DNA from: a bacterium
GTDB taxonomy: Bacteria > Cyanobacteriota > Vampirovibrionia > Gastranaerophilales > Gastranaerophilaceae
Reading direction: 5' to 3'
Length of the DNA: 8,535 nucleotides
Assembly: GCA_017541565.1 (NCBI GenBank)
Contig: JAFXYU010000207.1
Span: 1 to 8,535, forward strand
Both the position numbers and the translations under genes were made by a program. Every line of letters begins with the position of its first letter. Within the stretch, counting starts at the first letter, position 1. Below the pieces are notes generated by a model. It was not told the origin of the DNA and did not search any database. It worked only from the letters and a program-made list of their open reading frames with translations. Positions 1 through 6,265 of the stretch are shown piece by piece.

Positions 1-21
1 ACTAAAATTGGTTTACACATC

Positions 22-50
22 ATTATAACATATCCCTCCCGATTTTGCAA
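22..50 (-). promoter_or_regulatory. Strong minus-strand promoter reading out of the window
   Basis: On the minus strand a -35 TTGCAA (45-50) and a perfect -10 TATAAT (22-27) are separated by 17 bp. A TG one base upstream of the -10 makes it an extended -10. Transcription would start near position 15 and leave the window at the left edge, so the gene it serves is not visible. It lies just downstream of the truncated glycosyltransferase, marking the start of a new transcription unit. No gene is seen in 1-122. Confidence 0.65.
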
Positions 51-122
51 ACCTTTTTTTGAAATATTGTTATATTAGCGGATTTTGGGGCGAAAGTCGG
101 GGCGCTTTAGTGCTTTATGCTG

Positions 123-698
123 TCATTTTAGAGCATTCTGATCCATAAATGACTGTTCTTTTTCACTATTCTTTAATTCAACAAGTTTTTCCGAAATGTT
201 ATCATTTCTCATTTTTTCCAAATTCAAAAGCATAACACCTGAATTAAAATAATTGTCTAAACCCAACTTTTTATCAAAATGATAACATTTAACAGCCTTT
301 ATGTCGGATACTGCTGCCACATAAGAATTATTAAGGTCAATATCGTATAGATTTTCCAAATCCCTAAATACCAAAATATCACTATCTAAATATAAAATCT
401 TATCCAGATTGGGGAATAGATACGGTACAGAAAATTTTAAAAGAGCGGTTTTTGAAACATGACGATGTTTTTCACCCAAATTCTTATAAGGATTCTCCAC
501 AAAATTTACAATTATACTAATATTCCTGAAACTCAAACTATCTAAAATTTTTATATATTTCTGAGATATGTCAGAACAAATAACATGAATATTAATACTT
601 GAATTTGAACAATTTTCGGCAATAGATATTATACTTACCAATGTAGGTAAAAAATATTTATTATCGGTAATATAGCATATATTTAAAATATTACCCAC
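123..698 (-). CDS. Glycosyltransferase family 8 protein, C-terminally truncated
   Basis: This is the amino-terminal part of a GT8 (GT-A fold, LgtC/glycogenin-like) sugar transferase, a family that uses UDP-sugars and Mn2+, often to build LPS or other surface glycans. Visible are the beta-alpha start NICYITDNKYF, the metal-binding DxD motif (YLDSDILVF, Asp105-Ser106-Asp107), the acceptor-side FNSGVMLLNL (151-160) and the start of the DQxAL block (MDQNALK, 185-191). The frame stops right there at 191 residues; family members usually run to about 280-330. The C-terminal HxGxxKPW-type segment, which supplies the metal-binding His, is missing and I do not find it in another frame in 1-122. The protein is therefore probably inactive or a gene remnant. 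The start is GTG at 698, the only usual start codon after an in-frame TAA; AAGG lies about 10 bases upstream. It is last in the minus-strand series, behind its own promoters. Confidence 0.8.
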   Translation of the reverse strand: MGNILNICYITDNKYFLPTLVSIISIAENCSNSSINIHVICSDISQKYIKILDSLSFRNISIIVNFVENPYKNLGEKHRHVSKTALLKFSVPYLFPNLDKILYLDSDILVFRDLENLYDIDLNNSYVAAVSDIKAVKCYHFDKKLGLDNYFNSGVMLLNLEKMRNDNISEKLVELKNSEKEQSFMDQNALK

Positions 699-752
699 CC
701 TCGCAATACCTTATTAAAAAAACCAGTTTTGTAATTTGTTTGTATTTACCTA

Positions 753-781
753 CATACAACATAAAAGCAATACTTTGTCAA
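753..781 (-). promoter_or_regulatory. Possible promoter for the truncated glycosyltransferase
   Basis: A consensus -35 TTGACA (776-781, minus strand) stands 17 bp from a poor -10 TGTATG (753-758), about 55 bases before the GTG start. The -35 is good and the -10 weak, so this is only a candidate. Confidence 0.35.
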
Positions 782-815
782 TAATCAGTAATGCTTGAGA
801 GCATCGTAAAACCTA

Positions 816-844
816 ATTATACTGAACTTTCTCTGTATAGTGAA
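816..844 (-). promoter_or_regulatory. Second possible promoter for the truncated glycosyltransferase
   Basis: On the minus strand TTCACT (839-844) and a perfect TATAAT (816-821) are 17 bp apart. The signal lies between the stop of the helix-turn-helix gene and the glycosyltransferase start, leaving a leader of about 110 bases. A small stem-loop (ATGCT/AGCAT, 5 bp) follows in that leader but has no T-run, so no convincing terminator separates the two genes. Confidence 0.5.
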
Positions 845-857
845 GGATTGATGAAAT

Positions 858-1400
858 TTATCTGTAGTATCCGGTGATATTATTATGGTTTCTGTATTCT
901 CTTGCCGTACAACCTTTATTTTTCAAAATCCATCTTGATAAAGTTGATACAGAAATTTTCAATTCTTCTTGCATTCTTCCCAGAGAATATCCGGCATCTA
1001 ACATCCACGGAACATTTTCATTCATTGATTCATTCTTTTCACGACCGATTTTTTCGAAACCCAAATCTTCGTAACGTTGATTAACCCAATGTGAATCCTG
1101 ACCATATATTTTCGCAATCTTTGTTATCGGAGTTCCGTTTTTTCTGTGTTTTATAAATTCATCTTTCAATTTTTCTTTTAATCTGGTTTTGTACAACATT
1201 GTTATTGTCATACCGAATTTTAATCGCGACCAACGATTAATTTGATCGCTCGTATAAACAGTTTTTTTCAATATTTCTTTTAAAGGAGTAAAATTTTCTA
1301 CCAACGGTGTCAGAATTTCGTTCATAATATTTTTGGGATATTTTGAAAGTCTTCCTTCAAAACTCGGCGTACTATTTGGCATAACAACTCGGATAATCAT
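858..1400 (-). CDS. Small hypothetical protein with three helix-turn-helix-like segments
   Basis: I do not recognise this 180-residue protein as a named family. It has no signal peptide or membrane segment and is rich in Lys/Arg, as expected of a cytoplasmic nucleic-acid binder. Three segments have the spacing of helix-turn-helix units: residues 39-66 (ending DQINRWSRLKFG), 89-114 (TPITKIAKIYGQDSHWVNQR) and 133-160 (SLGRMQEELKISVSTLSRWI). The last two look like the 'xxIAxxxGxSxxxVxR' recognition pattern of homeodomain-like or resolvase-type HTHs. The start is firm: AGGAGG sits 5 bases before ATG 1400, and a second Met at residue 7 has no such site. No catalytic domain is present. It may be a regulator or a phage/mobile-element DNA-binding protein; both ideas are inference. 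It follows accC on the same strand with about 200 bases between. Confidence 0.7.
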   Translation of the reverse strand: MIIRVVMPNSTPSFEGRLSKYPKNIMNEILTPLVENFTPLKEILKKTVYTSDQINRWSRLKFGMTITMLYKTRLKEKLKDEFIKHRKNGTPITKIAKIYGQDSHWVNQRYEDLGFEKIGREKNESMNENVPWMLDAGYSLGRMQEELKISVSTLSRWILKNKGCTAREYRNHNNITGYYR

Positions 1401-1442
1401 TTTACCTCCTATGCTTTATAAAACACCTGAAAAATTTTTTTG

Positions 1443-1511
1443 CTACTTAGATTGAATTACGGAAGATTTATAAAAATAAGCGTCAGAAACGTATACCGAG
1501 TTGTCGTTCAT
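1443..1511 (-). CDS. Possible small ORF B (22 aa) after accC
   Basis: An ATG at 1511 opens a 22-codon frame (begins MNDNSVYVSD, ends in TAG). Its ATG overlaps the TGA of the preceding small ORF as ATGA, an arrangement typical of translational coupling. No good Shine-Dalgarno is visible. It could be chance, or the second half of a frameshifted gene remnant, since six A residues precede the overlap. It has no known homologue that I can name. Confidence 0.2.
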   Translation of the reverse strand: MNDNSVYVSDAYFYKSSVIQSK

Positions 1512-1594
1512 TTTTTCAAAACTTCAACAAGGTTTTTGTGAGACTCAGGATCTATGTTTCTGCCCTGAAAATTAGCAGAGATAATTGGTTGCAC
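1508..1594 (-). CDS. Possible small ORF A (28 aa) after accC
   Basis: A GTG (1594), or an in-frame TTG at 1600, opens a short frame whose product reads like a real protein beginning: VQPIISANFQGRNI, then a short amphipathic helix, ending at TGA 1508. It is in frame with accC, two codons past the accC stop if TTG is used. The SANFQGR stretch resembles TPSFEGR near the amino terminus of the next gene. No clear ribosome binding site is seen. It may be a tiny protein, the remnant of a longer gene, or chance. Confidence 0.25.
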   Translation of the reverse strand: MQPIISANFQGRNIDPESHKNLVEVLKK

Positions 1595-1606
1595 CTGCAA
1601 TAAATT

Positions 1607-2962
1607 TTATTTTCCTTCATTTTTACGTTTATAAAATTCTTCAATAAACCCTGTATTGAACTCACCGCTTTTAAAAATCGGATCTTCAACAATCTGCTGA
1701 TGGAACGGAATTGTCGTCTTTATCCCTGTGATTACATATTCCTTCAATGCCTGATACATTCTGCGTCTTGCCTGCTGTCTGTTTTCACCCCAACAAATTA
1801 GTTTACCTATCATGGAATCATAATAAGGAGGTATTGAATACCCCGGATAAACATGAGAATCAACTCTGATTCCGAACCCACCGGGAGCAAAATATCCGTC
1901 TATTTTCCCGGGACACGGCATAAATTCGTTATCCGGATCTTCCGCATTAATACGGCACTCGATTGCGTGTCCTCTCAAATTAACCTCATCTTGAGTATAT
2001 CCGAGTTTTTCTCCTGCGGCAACAAGAATCTGCTCTCTGACAATATCAATCTGTGAAATCATCTCTGTTACACAGTGTTCAACCTGAACACGAGTGTTCA
2101 TTTCCATAAAATACCACTTACCATCATGGTCAAGAAGGAACTCACATGTTCCGGCACCTTCATAATTAACTGCTTTTGCTGCTCTCACCGCTGCCGCACC
2201 CATTTGTTTACGGGTTTCTTCATCAATAGCGGGAGATGGTGCTTCTTCCAAAAGTTTTTGATGACGTCTTTGAATAGAACAGTCACGTTCGCCAAGGTGA
2301 ATTACATTTCCAAAAGAATCCGCCAAAATCTGAACCTCAATATGTCTTGGATTTTCAAGGAATTTTTCCGCATAAACATCGGGATTTCCAAAGAAATTGT
2401 GTGCTTCCTGTTGGCACAATGCAAGGTTCGTCTCAAGTTCTTCATCGTTTCGAACAATTCTCATACCTTTTCCGCCGCCGCCTGCAGTTGCTTTCAAAAT
2501 AATCGGATAACCCGCATTGTGAGCAAATTCTCTCGCTTCGGCAGCGCTTCTTATAATCCCTGTTCCCGGAGTTACCGGAACGTCGGATGCTATCATTGTT
2601 TTTCTTGCAGTAGCCTTATCGCCCATTTTTCGCATTGATTCCGCTGTCGGTCCGATAAATTTAATATTATACATTTTACAAATATCGGCAAATTCAGCCC
2701 TTTCGGATAAAAATCCGTATCCCGGGTGAATTGCATCACAACCTGCCATAAGTGCCGTAGAAATTATCGTCGGTATATTGAGATAACTGTCAATGCTCGG
2801 CGCAGGTCCTATACAATATGCATCCGTTGCCAATCTGACATGCAAAGATTCCGCATCTGCCTGCGAATATATTGCGACTGTCGGGATTCCAAGTTGACGG
2901 CAAGCCCTTATAATTCTTACCGCTATCTCCCCCCTGTTTGCTATTAATACTCGTTTAAACAT
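1607..2962 (-). CDS. accC: Acetyl-CoA carboxylase, biotin carboxylase subunit
   Basis: AccC is the cytoplasmic ATP-grasp enzyme that carboxylates the biotin carried by AccB, using ATP and bicarbonate, in the first half-reaction of acetyl-CoA carboxylase. It is 451 residues against 449 in E. coli. The amino-terminal [20 protein letters not shown] opens the biotin carboxylase N-domain. MGDK (Lys116) and the glycine-rich ATP loop GGGGKGMR (161-168) follow, then RHIEVQ (His207), HQK (Lys236), Glu274, [12 protein letters not shown] (285-296; Glu287, Asn289, Arg291, Glu295) and the catalytic-site ECRINAEDP (Arg337). All key residues appear intact. Start ATG 2962 has GGGG/AGGGG about 5-6 bases upstream, inside a perfect short hairpin. 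It follows accB by 157 bases that contain two repeat arrays. No terminator is apparent after it. Confidence 0.98.
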   Translation of the reverse strand: MFKRVLIANRGEIAVRIIRACRQLGIPTVAIYSQADAESLHVRLATDAYCIGPAPSIDSYLNIPTIISTALMAGCDAIHPGYGFLSERAEFADICKMYNIKFIGPTAESMRKMGDKATARKTMIASDVPVTPGTGIIRSAAEAREFAHNAGYPIILKATAGGGGKGMRIVRNDEELETNLALCQQEAHNFFGNPDVYAEKFLENPRHIEVQILADSFGNVIHLGERDCSIQRRHQKLLEEAPSPAIDEETRKQMGAAAVRAAKAVNYEGAGTCEFLLDHDGKWYFMEMNTRVQVEHCVTEMISQIDIVREQILVAAGEKLGYTQDEVNLRGHAIECRINAEDPDNEFMPCPGKIDGYFAPGGFGIRVDSHVYPGYSIPPYYDSMIGKLICWGENRQQARRRMYQALKEYVITGIKTTIPFHQQIVEDPIFKSGEFNTGFIEEFYKRKNEGK

Positions 2963-2965
2963 TTT

Positions 2966-2980
2966 TTCCCCTTTGGGGAA
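2966..2980 (-). promoter_or_regulatory. Hairpin covering the accC ribosome binding site
   Basis: In the minus-strand mRNA TTCCCC-AAA-GGGGAA forms a perfect 6-bp stem with a 3-base loop. The GGGGAA arm is the only Shine-Dalgarno candidate, ending 3 bases before the accC ATG. If the stem forms, it would hide the site, so it may set a low basal or regulated translation rate for accC. Confidence 0.5.
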
Positions 2981-3016
2981 GTGACTGAGTAACTGAGTGA
3001 TTAAGTAAATAAGTTC
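2978..3016 (+). repeat. Degenerate 8-bp tandem repeat array 1 (left arm of a 39-bp inverted repeat)
   Basis: The array has period 8 with units GTGACTGA, GTAACTGA, GTGATTAA, GTAAATAA (2981-3012) and then GTTC. Read together with array 2 (3082-3120), the two 39-base arms are imperfect inverted copies that align without gaps (both begin GAAGTGA and end AATAAGTTC when oriented alike). A large stem with a loop of about 65 bases could form in the accB-accC mRNA. Confidence 0.8.
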
Positions 3017-3081
3017 GATTTAAAATTTCTGTAGTTAAACGCGGTTAACATTGAAAATGTATGAGCGTTAGCGAATTATAT

Positions 3082-3120
3082 GAACTTATTCACCTATTCA
3101 CTTATTCACTTATTCACTTC
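3082..3120 (-). repeat. Degenerate 8-bp tandem repeat array 2 (right arm)
   Basis: On the minus strand this reads as GTGAATAA, GTGAATAA, GTGAATAG, GTGAATAA, GTTC, starting directly at the accB stop codon. It is more regular than array 1. The repeat unit is the same as in array 3 after efp, so the element occurs at both junctions of the operon. This is too short and too regular for CRISPR. Confidence 0.85.
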
Positions 3121-3578
3121 TACTCCACATACATCAAAACCTGCCCAAATTCAACAGGATCTCCATTTTTAACGCAAATCTTAACAACCTTTCCTGCTTC
3201 TTCGGACTTGATTTCATTCATCAACTTCATTGCTTCAATTATGCAAATAACATCGCCTACTTCAACTTCACTTCCTATTTCAACAAAAGGAGCCGCTTCG
3301 GGAGACGGTGCCATATAAAAAGTACCTACCATAGGTGAAGTAATTGCTTTACCTTTCTGTGCAGGTTCTGATTTAACTTCAGCCTGTTCGATTACCGGTG
3401 ACGCAGCCTGTGCGGCAGGCGCTGCAGGAACAACCGGAGCAGATGCCCCAACCACAACCTCAGGAATATCTTTTCTGATAGTTATTGCCTGTTCACCGTC
3501 CTCCATCGAGATTTCGGTCAAACCGTTATCTGTAATTATCTTTGCTAATCTTTCTATATATTCGGGCTTAAAATCCAT
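3120..3578 (-). CDS. accB: Biotin carboxyl carrier protein of acetyl-CoA carboxylase
   Basis: AccB carries the covalently bound biotin between the biotin carboxylase (AccC) and carboxyltransferase (AccA/AccD) sites. It is 152 residues, close to E. coli (156). Residues 1-40 are the conserved amino-terminal region; 44-75 form an Ala/Pro-rich flexible linker; about 77-152 form the biotinyl domain. Within it are [19 protein letters not shown], which includes the 'thumb' typical of AccB-type carriers, and the biotinylation motif EAMKLMNE with Lys118 as acceptor. Start ATG 3578 is preceded by AAGGAG at 6 bases' spacing. accB lies between efp and accC, as in other bacteria where efp-accB or accB-accC are operonic. 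AccB needs biotin, and a biotin-synthesis-type esterase is encoded further right in this window. Confidence 0.98.
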   Translation of the reverse strand: MDFKPEYIERLAKIITDNGLTEISMEDGEQAITIRKDIPEVVVGASAPVVPAAPAAQAASPVIEQAEVKSEPAQKGKAITSPMVGTFYMAPSPEAAPFVEIGSEVEVGDVICIIEAMKLMNEIKSEEAGKVVKICVKNGDPVEFGQVLMYVE

Positions 3579-3584
3579 AATTAT

Positions 3585-3598
3585 CTCCTTTTATGGAG
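3585..3598 (-). promoter_or_regulatory. Short hairpin at the accB ribosome binding site
   Basis: In the mRNA CTCC-ATAAAA-GGAG can pair (4-bp stem, 6-base loop), with GGAG being the core of the accB Shine-Dalgarno. This is weak on its own; it is noted because efp and accC show the same arrangement. Confidence 0.3.
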
Positions 3599-3638
3599 GT
3601 GAATAAGTGAGCGGGTGATTGAGTGAGCAAGTGAAATT
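3599..3638 (+). repeat. Degenerate 8-bp tandem repeat array 3
   Basis: Five units of period 8: GTGAATAA, GTGAGCGG, GTGATTGA, GTGAGCAA, GTGAAATT. A short inverted copy, ACTTAATCACTT (3649-3660), follows after a T-rich loop, so the efp-accB junction can fold into a stem of about 15 bp with mismatches. The unit matches arrays 1 and 2 in the accB-accC junction. Confidence 0.8.
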
Positions 3639-3663
3639 TTTATTTTTTACTTAATCACTTTCC

Positions 3664-4221
3664 TTAACATCTGTCTAAGTATTCATTTGTTCTTGTATCA
3701 ACTCTAATCATATCTCCGTTTGATACAAAGAACGGAACGTTTACAACTGCACCTGTTTCCAGTGTAGCAGGTTTTGTACCGCCCTGCGCAGTGTTTCCCT
3801 TTTCTGCCGGAGGAGTATCAACAACCTGAAGTTCAACATGCGCCGGAATATCAACACCAATGATTCTCGTGTCGTGTTTAAGGATTTGTACAATCATGTT
3901 TTCCTTCAGATATTTTTTACCGTCACCAACTTGATCTTCAGTTACCTGAATTTGTTCGTAAGTCTCATTGTCCATCATAACGTAATCTGAACCTTCTTTG
4001 TACAGGTATTGCATTTCACGTCTGTCAAGCATTGCCTTAGCAACTTTTTCACCTGCTCTAAAGGTTTTTTCTACAACGTTACCTGACTCAACGTTTTTAA
4101 GTTTTGTTCTTACAAAAGCCGCACCTTTACCGGGTTTAACATGTAAAAACTCTACAACGGTCCAAAGACCGTTATCTAACTCCAAAGTTAAGCCATTCTT
4201 TAAATCGTTTACTGAAATCAT
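3664..4221 (-). CDS. efp: Translation elongation factor P
   Basis: EF-P binds between the P and E sites of the ribosome and rescues ribosomes stalled at consecutive prolines. At 185 residues it has the normal bacterial length, with three beta-barrel domains. Domain I carries the tip loop KPGKGAAFVRTKL with Lys32, the position that is modified in many bacteria (lysylated in E. coli, aminopentanolated in Bacillus); the state here cannot be read from sequence, and no modification gene is in the window. The carboxy-terminal signature, with GTKPATLETGAVVNVPFFV (148-166) and VDTRTNEYLDR, is complete. Start ATG 4221 has AAGGAG 6-7 bases upstream, within a perfect inverted repeat. It is the first gene of the efp-accB-accC operon and divergent from the TPR gene. 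Confidence 0.98.
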   Translation of the reverse strand: MISVNDLKNGLTLELDNGLWTVVEFLHVKPGKGAAFVRTKLKNVESGNVVEKTFRAGEKVAKAMLDRREMQYLYKEGSDYVMMDNETYEQIQVTEDQVGDGKKYLKENMIVQILKHDTRIIGVDIPAHVELQVVDTPPAEKGNTAQGGTKPATLETGAVVNVPFFVSNGDMIRVDTRTNEYLDRC

Positions 4222-4222
4222 A

Positions 4223-4238
4223 ATAACTCCTTAGTTAT
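4223..4238 (-). promoter_or_regulatory. Hairpin presenting the efp ribosome binding site
   Basis: ATAACT-AAGG-AGTTAT is a perfect 6-bp inverted repeat with a 4-base loop. AAGG of the AAGGAG Shine-Dalgarno is in the loop and AG in the stem. The stop codon TAA of a 39-codon leader frame lies in the same element. Confidence 0.45.
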
Positions 4239-4350
4239 CGTATTCTACTTTTCTTAAAGGGTAGCATAAATAAAACATTCGTGCAACATTGAACAAATTA
4301 CATATAAAAAAGAAAGTCTTGCAGAATGTGCAAGACTCAAAAATATACAT
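4231..4350 (-). CDS. Possible 39-aa leader ORF upstream of efp
   Basis: An ATG eight bases after the predicted transcription start opens a 39-codon frame with no stop until TAA at 4231-4233, which overlaps the efp Shine-Dalgarno (TAAGGAG). The product begins MYIFESCTFCKTFFF and contains four Cys and many aromatics. It runs through the terminator-like hairpin at 4315-4337. Only GGGG, 3 bases before the ATG, could serve as a ribosome site. A frame this long arises by chance in AT-rich DNA now and then, so it is a candidate leader peptide rather than an established gene. Confidence 0.25.
   Translation of the reverse strand: MYIFESCTFCKTFFFICNLFNVARMFYLCYPLRKVEYDN
4305..4337 (-). terminator. Intrinsic terminator or attenuator in the efp leader
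   Basis: On the minus strand AGTCTTGCA-CATTC-TGCAAGACT forms a perfect 9-bp stem followed by TTTCTTTTTT. It lies about 20 bases after the predicted start of the efp transcript and 85 bases before efp, so it is placed to attenuate the operon or to end an RNA of about 50 bases. No gene upstream on this strand needs a terminator here. Confidence 0.65.
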
Positions 4351-4363
4351 TTACCCCACTTAT

Positions 4364-4392
4364 TTTATATCATATTGCACAATCATTGTCAA
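4364..4392 (-). promoter_or_regulatory. Near-consensus promoter of the efp-accB-accC operon
   Basis: On the minus strand a perfect -35 TTGACA (4387-4392), a 17-bp spacer and -10 TATAAA (4364-4369) point to a start near 4357, giving a leader of about 135 bases before efp. A much weaker -10-like TATGCT at 4263-4268 lies closer to efp without a good -35. Confidence 0.75.
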
Positions 4393-4434
4393 CCCTGATT
4401 TTTAAATATTGACTTTGTAAAGCGCATCATTAAA

Positions 4435-4462
4435 AAAATATCATCTAAACGGATGATATTTT
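4435..4462. promoter_or_regulatory. 11-bp palindrome between efp and the TPR gene
   Basis: AAAATATCATC-TAAACG-GATGATATTTT is a perfect 11-bp inverted repeat flanked by A and T runs. On the minus strand it is followed by TTTTTTT, so it could terminate transcription from the right. It could equally be an operator in this divergent intergenic region. The sequence alone does not decide. Confidence 0.45.
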
Positions 4463-4481
4463 ATACATAGTGTCAAGAACA

Positions 4482-4505
4482 TTAATAATATACCGATATT
4501 ATTAA
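4482..4505 (+). promoter_or_regulatory. 10-bp hairpin abutting the TPR gene ribosome binding site
   Basis: TTAATAATAT-ACCG-ATATTATTAA is a perfect 10-bp inverted repeat ending just before AAGGAAGGA. It would be in the 5' leader of the TPR gene, or could be a protein-binding site. I find no clear -35/-10 pair for the TPR gene nearby; TTGTAA (4415-4420) and TATCAT (4439-4444) with 18 bp between is the best available. Confidence 0.4.
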
Positions 4506-4522
4506 AGGAAGGACGGTTTAAC

Positions 4523-6208
4523 TTGTTTAATACAATGAACACAATACGCCCGCGCCAGTATCCTCAGGCAAACGGGAATTATAAGGCAAACAACGGAGAG
4601 GCCGATAAAGACGGTCATAATCATAATGCCGAAGACCAAAGACAACAAAACCGTCAAACGGTAGCACGCGGGCGCGCTCAGGATGTTCAAAATCAAACTC
4701 CTCCGGCAGAAAATCGCCCCGCAATATATTCGCCGGCAGCAAATGCTTATGCTCAAACTTATCCTAGGCAAACTTATCAGGTTACAACTCCACCCCCGAT
4801 AAGACACATGCCGCCCGGACAAATTAATCCGATGCAATATCAGGCAGCACATGCCGGTTATCAACCGATTGCACAAAACCAACCGCAGAATATACAACAA
4901 AACACAGGAGCACAATCTCCCGTCAGAAGCAACAAAATCAATATTGCACAGATTTTAAAAGATTTTAGAAATACAATAAAAGCAATTGCTACACCTGAAG
5001 AAATTGAAGAGCAGGTCAACAAATACCTTATTACGGTAGAAGAACAGGTACGTACAGAACGTCCGCAGGTTAACCTTATTCAAAGCAACTTAAAAATCGC
5101 AGCATCGCTTTTGGACAAATACATTTCAGAAACTTTAAACAAAGATTCGAAGGTAGTACAAAACTGGCTTGATGCTTTATTCTTACAAAAAATTAACTAC
5201 AGTTATGACGAAGAAGAAGTAAACCCGAGTTTTCTTGTAAAATTTCCGGATCAGGAGGAAAAGAAACAAAATCCGACTCCTCAAACAGAAGAAAAACAAG
5301 AAAACCAACCGGAAATACAACAACAAACAGAAACACCGGAAACACATTCACAAACAGTTGAATTTGAGCCGGAAGAATTGAGCCTTGAAGAAGAATTTTC
5401 ACAAGCAAAAGAAGTAATTTCGCACAAACCTAATATTACAATAATTCCTCAGGATAACAGGCTGAAATCATTGTTTATAGAAGCAAAAAAACATGCATTT
5501 TCAAACAATCCGCAAAAAGCAATGAGCATGTTCAAAGAAGCATTCAACCGTGCTCAGGAATTAAAAGATACCGAAACCCAATCAAGAATTTGCCTTGAAA
5601 TCGGAAAGATATATGATGATAACGACCATTATGTGCAGGCGCTAAACAGTTATAACAAATCTCTTCAGTACACAACCGATGTTAACGTAAAATCGCGCGC
5701 ACATTTTTCAATGGCACAGATATATGACGATGTTAACCAGATTAACGCAGCATTGGAGCATTACATAACTTCTGTTTCTTATGCCGGAAAATCCGACGAT
5801 TTAATCGGTCAATCCGAAACTTTGACAAGAATGGCAAATATTTTTACGGATAAATACGATGAAAATGCTTTTGATTACTATGATACAGCACGCAAACTCA
5901 TTGAACAAACAGCAGATTCGTCTATGAAAGGATACGTCCTGAGTAACACCGCTGATGCTTGTGTTCAATTCAGAAGAAGTGATAAGGCGCTTAAATATTA
6001 CGCGGAAGCCGTTAAGAATTATGAAAAATCTCACTCGACAGAAGAAATTGCATTGAATTATAAATCAGCAGCAGAACTTATGATTGAATTCAGAAATCCT
6101 GCTAAGGCGAAATCGTTACTGAAGAAAGCACTTGTTCATGCCGTAAAAAGCACAAATGAAGATTTGGTAGCAGAAATTAACATGCTGCTTAGTTCGGTAA
6201 GTGAATAA
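4523..6208 (+). CDS. TPR-repeat protein with long disordered amino terminus
   Basis: 561 residues, no named family recognised. Residues 1-138 are Gln/Asn/Pro-rich and low in hydrophobics, hence probably disordered. Residues 139-225 form a helical segment (NIAQILKDFRNTIKAIATPE onward). Residues 240-290 are an acidic Gln/Glu/Pro linker. About 313-555 hold roughly six tetratricopeptide repeats, clearest at 353-386 (ICLEIGKIYDDNDHYVQALN), 391-424, 468-502 (ALKYYAEAVKNY) and 508-541. TPR arrays bind partner proteins; the partner is unknown. There is no signal peptide or membrane helix, so it is likely cytoplasmic. The start is TTG 4523, because AAGGA is 9 bases upstream, whereas the in-frame ATG at 4535 would lie 21 bases away. 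It is divergent from efp and convergent with the pilin gene. Confidence 0.85.
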   Translation: MFNTMNTIRPRQYPQANGNYKANNGEADKDGHNHNAEDQRQQNRQTVARGRAQDVQNQTPPAENRPAIYSPAANAYAQTYPRQTYQVTTPPPIRHMPPGQINPMQYQAAHAGYQPIAQNQPQNIQQNTGAQSPVRSNKINIAQILKDFRNTIKAIATPEEIEEQVNKYLITVEEQVRTERPQVNLIQSNLKIAASLLDKYISETLNKDSKVVQNWLDALFLQKINYSYDEEEVNPSFLVKFPDQEEKKQNPTPQTEEKQENQPEIQQQTETPETHSQTVEFEPEELSLEEEFSQAKEVISHKPNITIIPQDNRLKSLFIEAKKHAFSNNPQKAMSMFKEAFNRAQELKDTETQSRICLEIGKIYDDNDHYVQALNSYNKSLQYTTDVNVKSRAHFSMAQIYDDVNQINAALEHYITSVSYAGKSDDLIGQSETLTRMANIFTDKYDENAFDYYDTARKLIEQTADSSMKGYVLSNTADACVQFRRSDKALKYYAEAVKNYEKSHSTEEIALNYKSAAELMIEFRNPAKAKSLLKKALVHAVKSTNEDLVAEINMLLSSVSE

Positions 6209-6265
6209 TAGTTACAGAGATTCTTGGGGGTAAGTATAATCATTCCCCTTCAGAATAATACAAAC

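Noticed and set aside
2075..2638. 187-codon open frame on the plus strand inside accC
   Set aside because: It is fully antisense to a well-conserved gene and has no domain or ribosome site; it is a shadow of the accC codons.
2978..3120. CRISPR array
   Set aside because: The repeats have period 8 with no spacers, occur in inverted orientation within the same junction, and no cas genes are present.
4502..4915. 137-codon minus-strand frame opposite the TPR gene
   Set aside because: The Cys/Leu/Ile-rich product mirrors the Gln/Asn/Pro-rich head of the TPR protein; it has no independent support.
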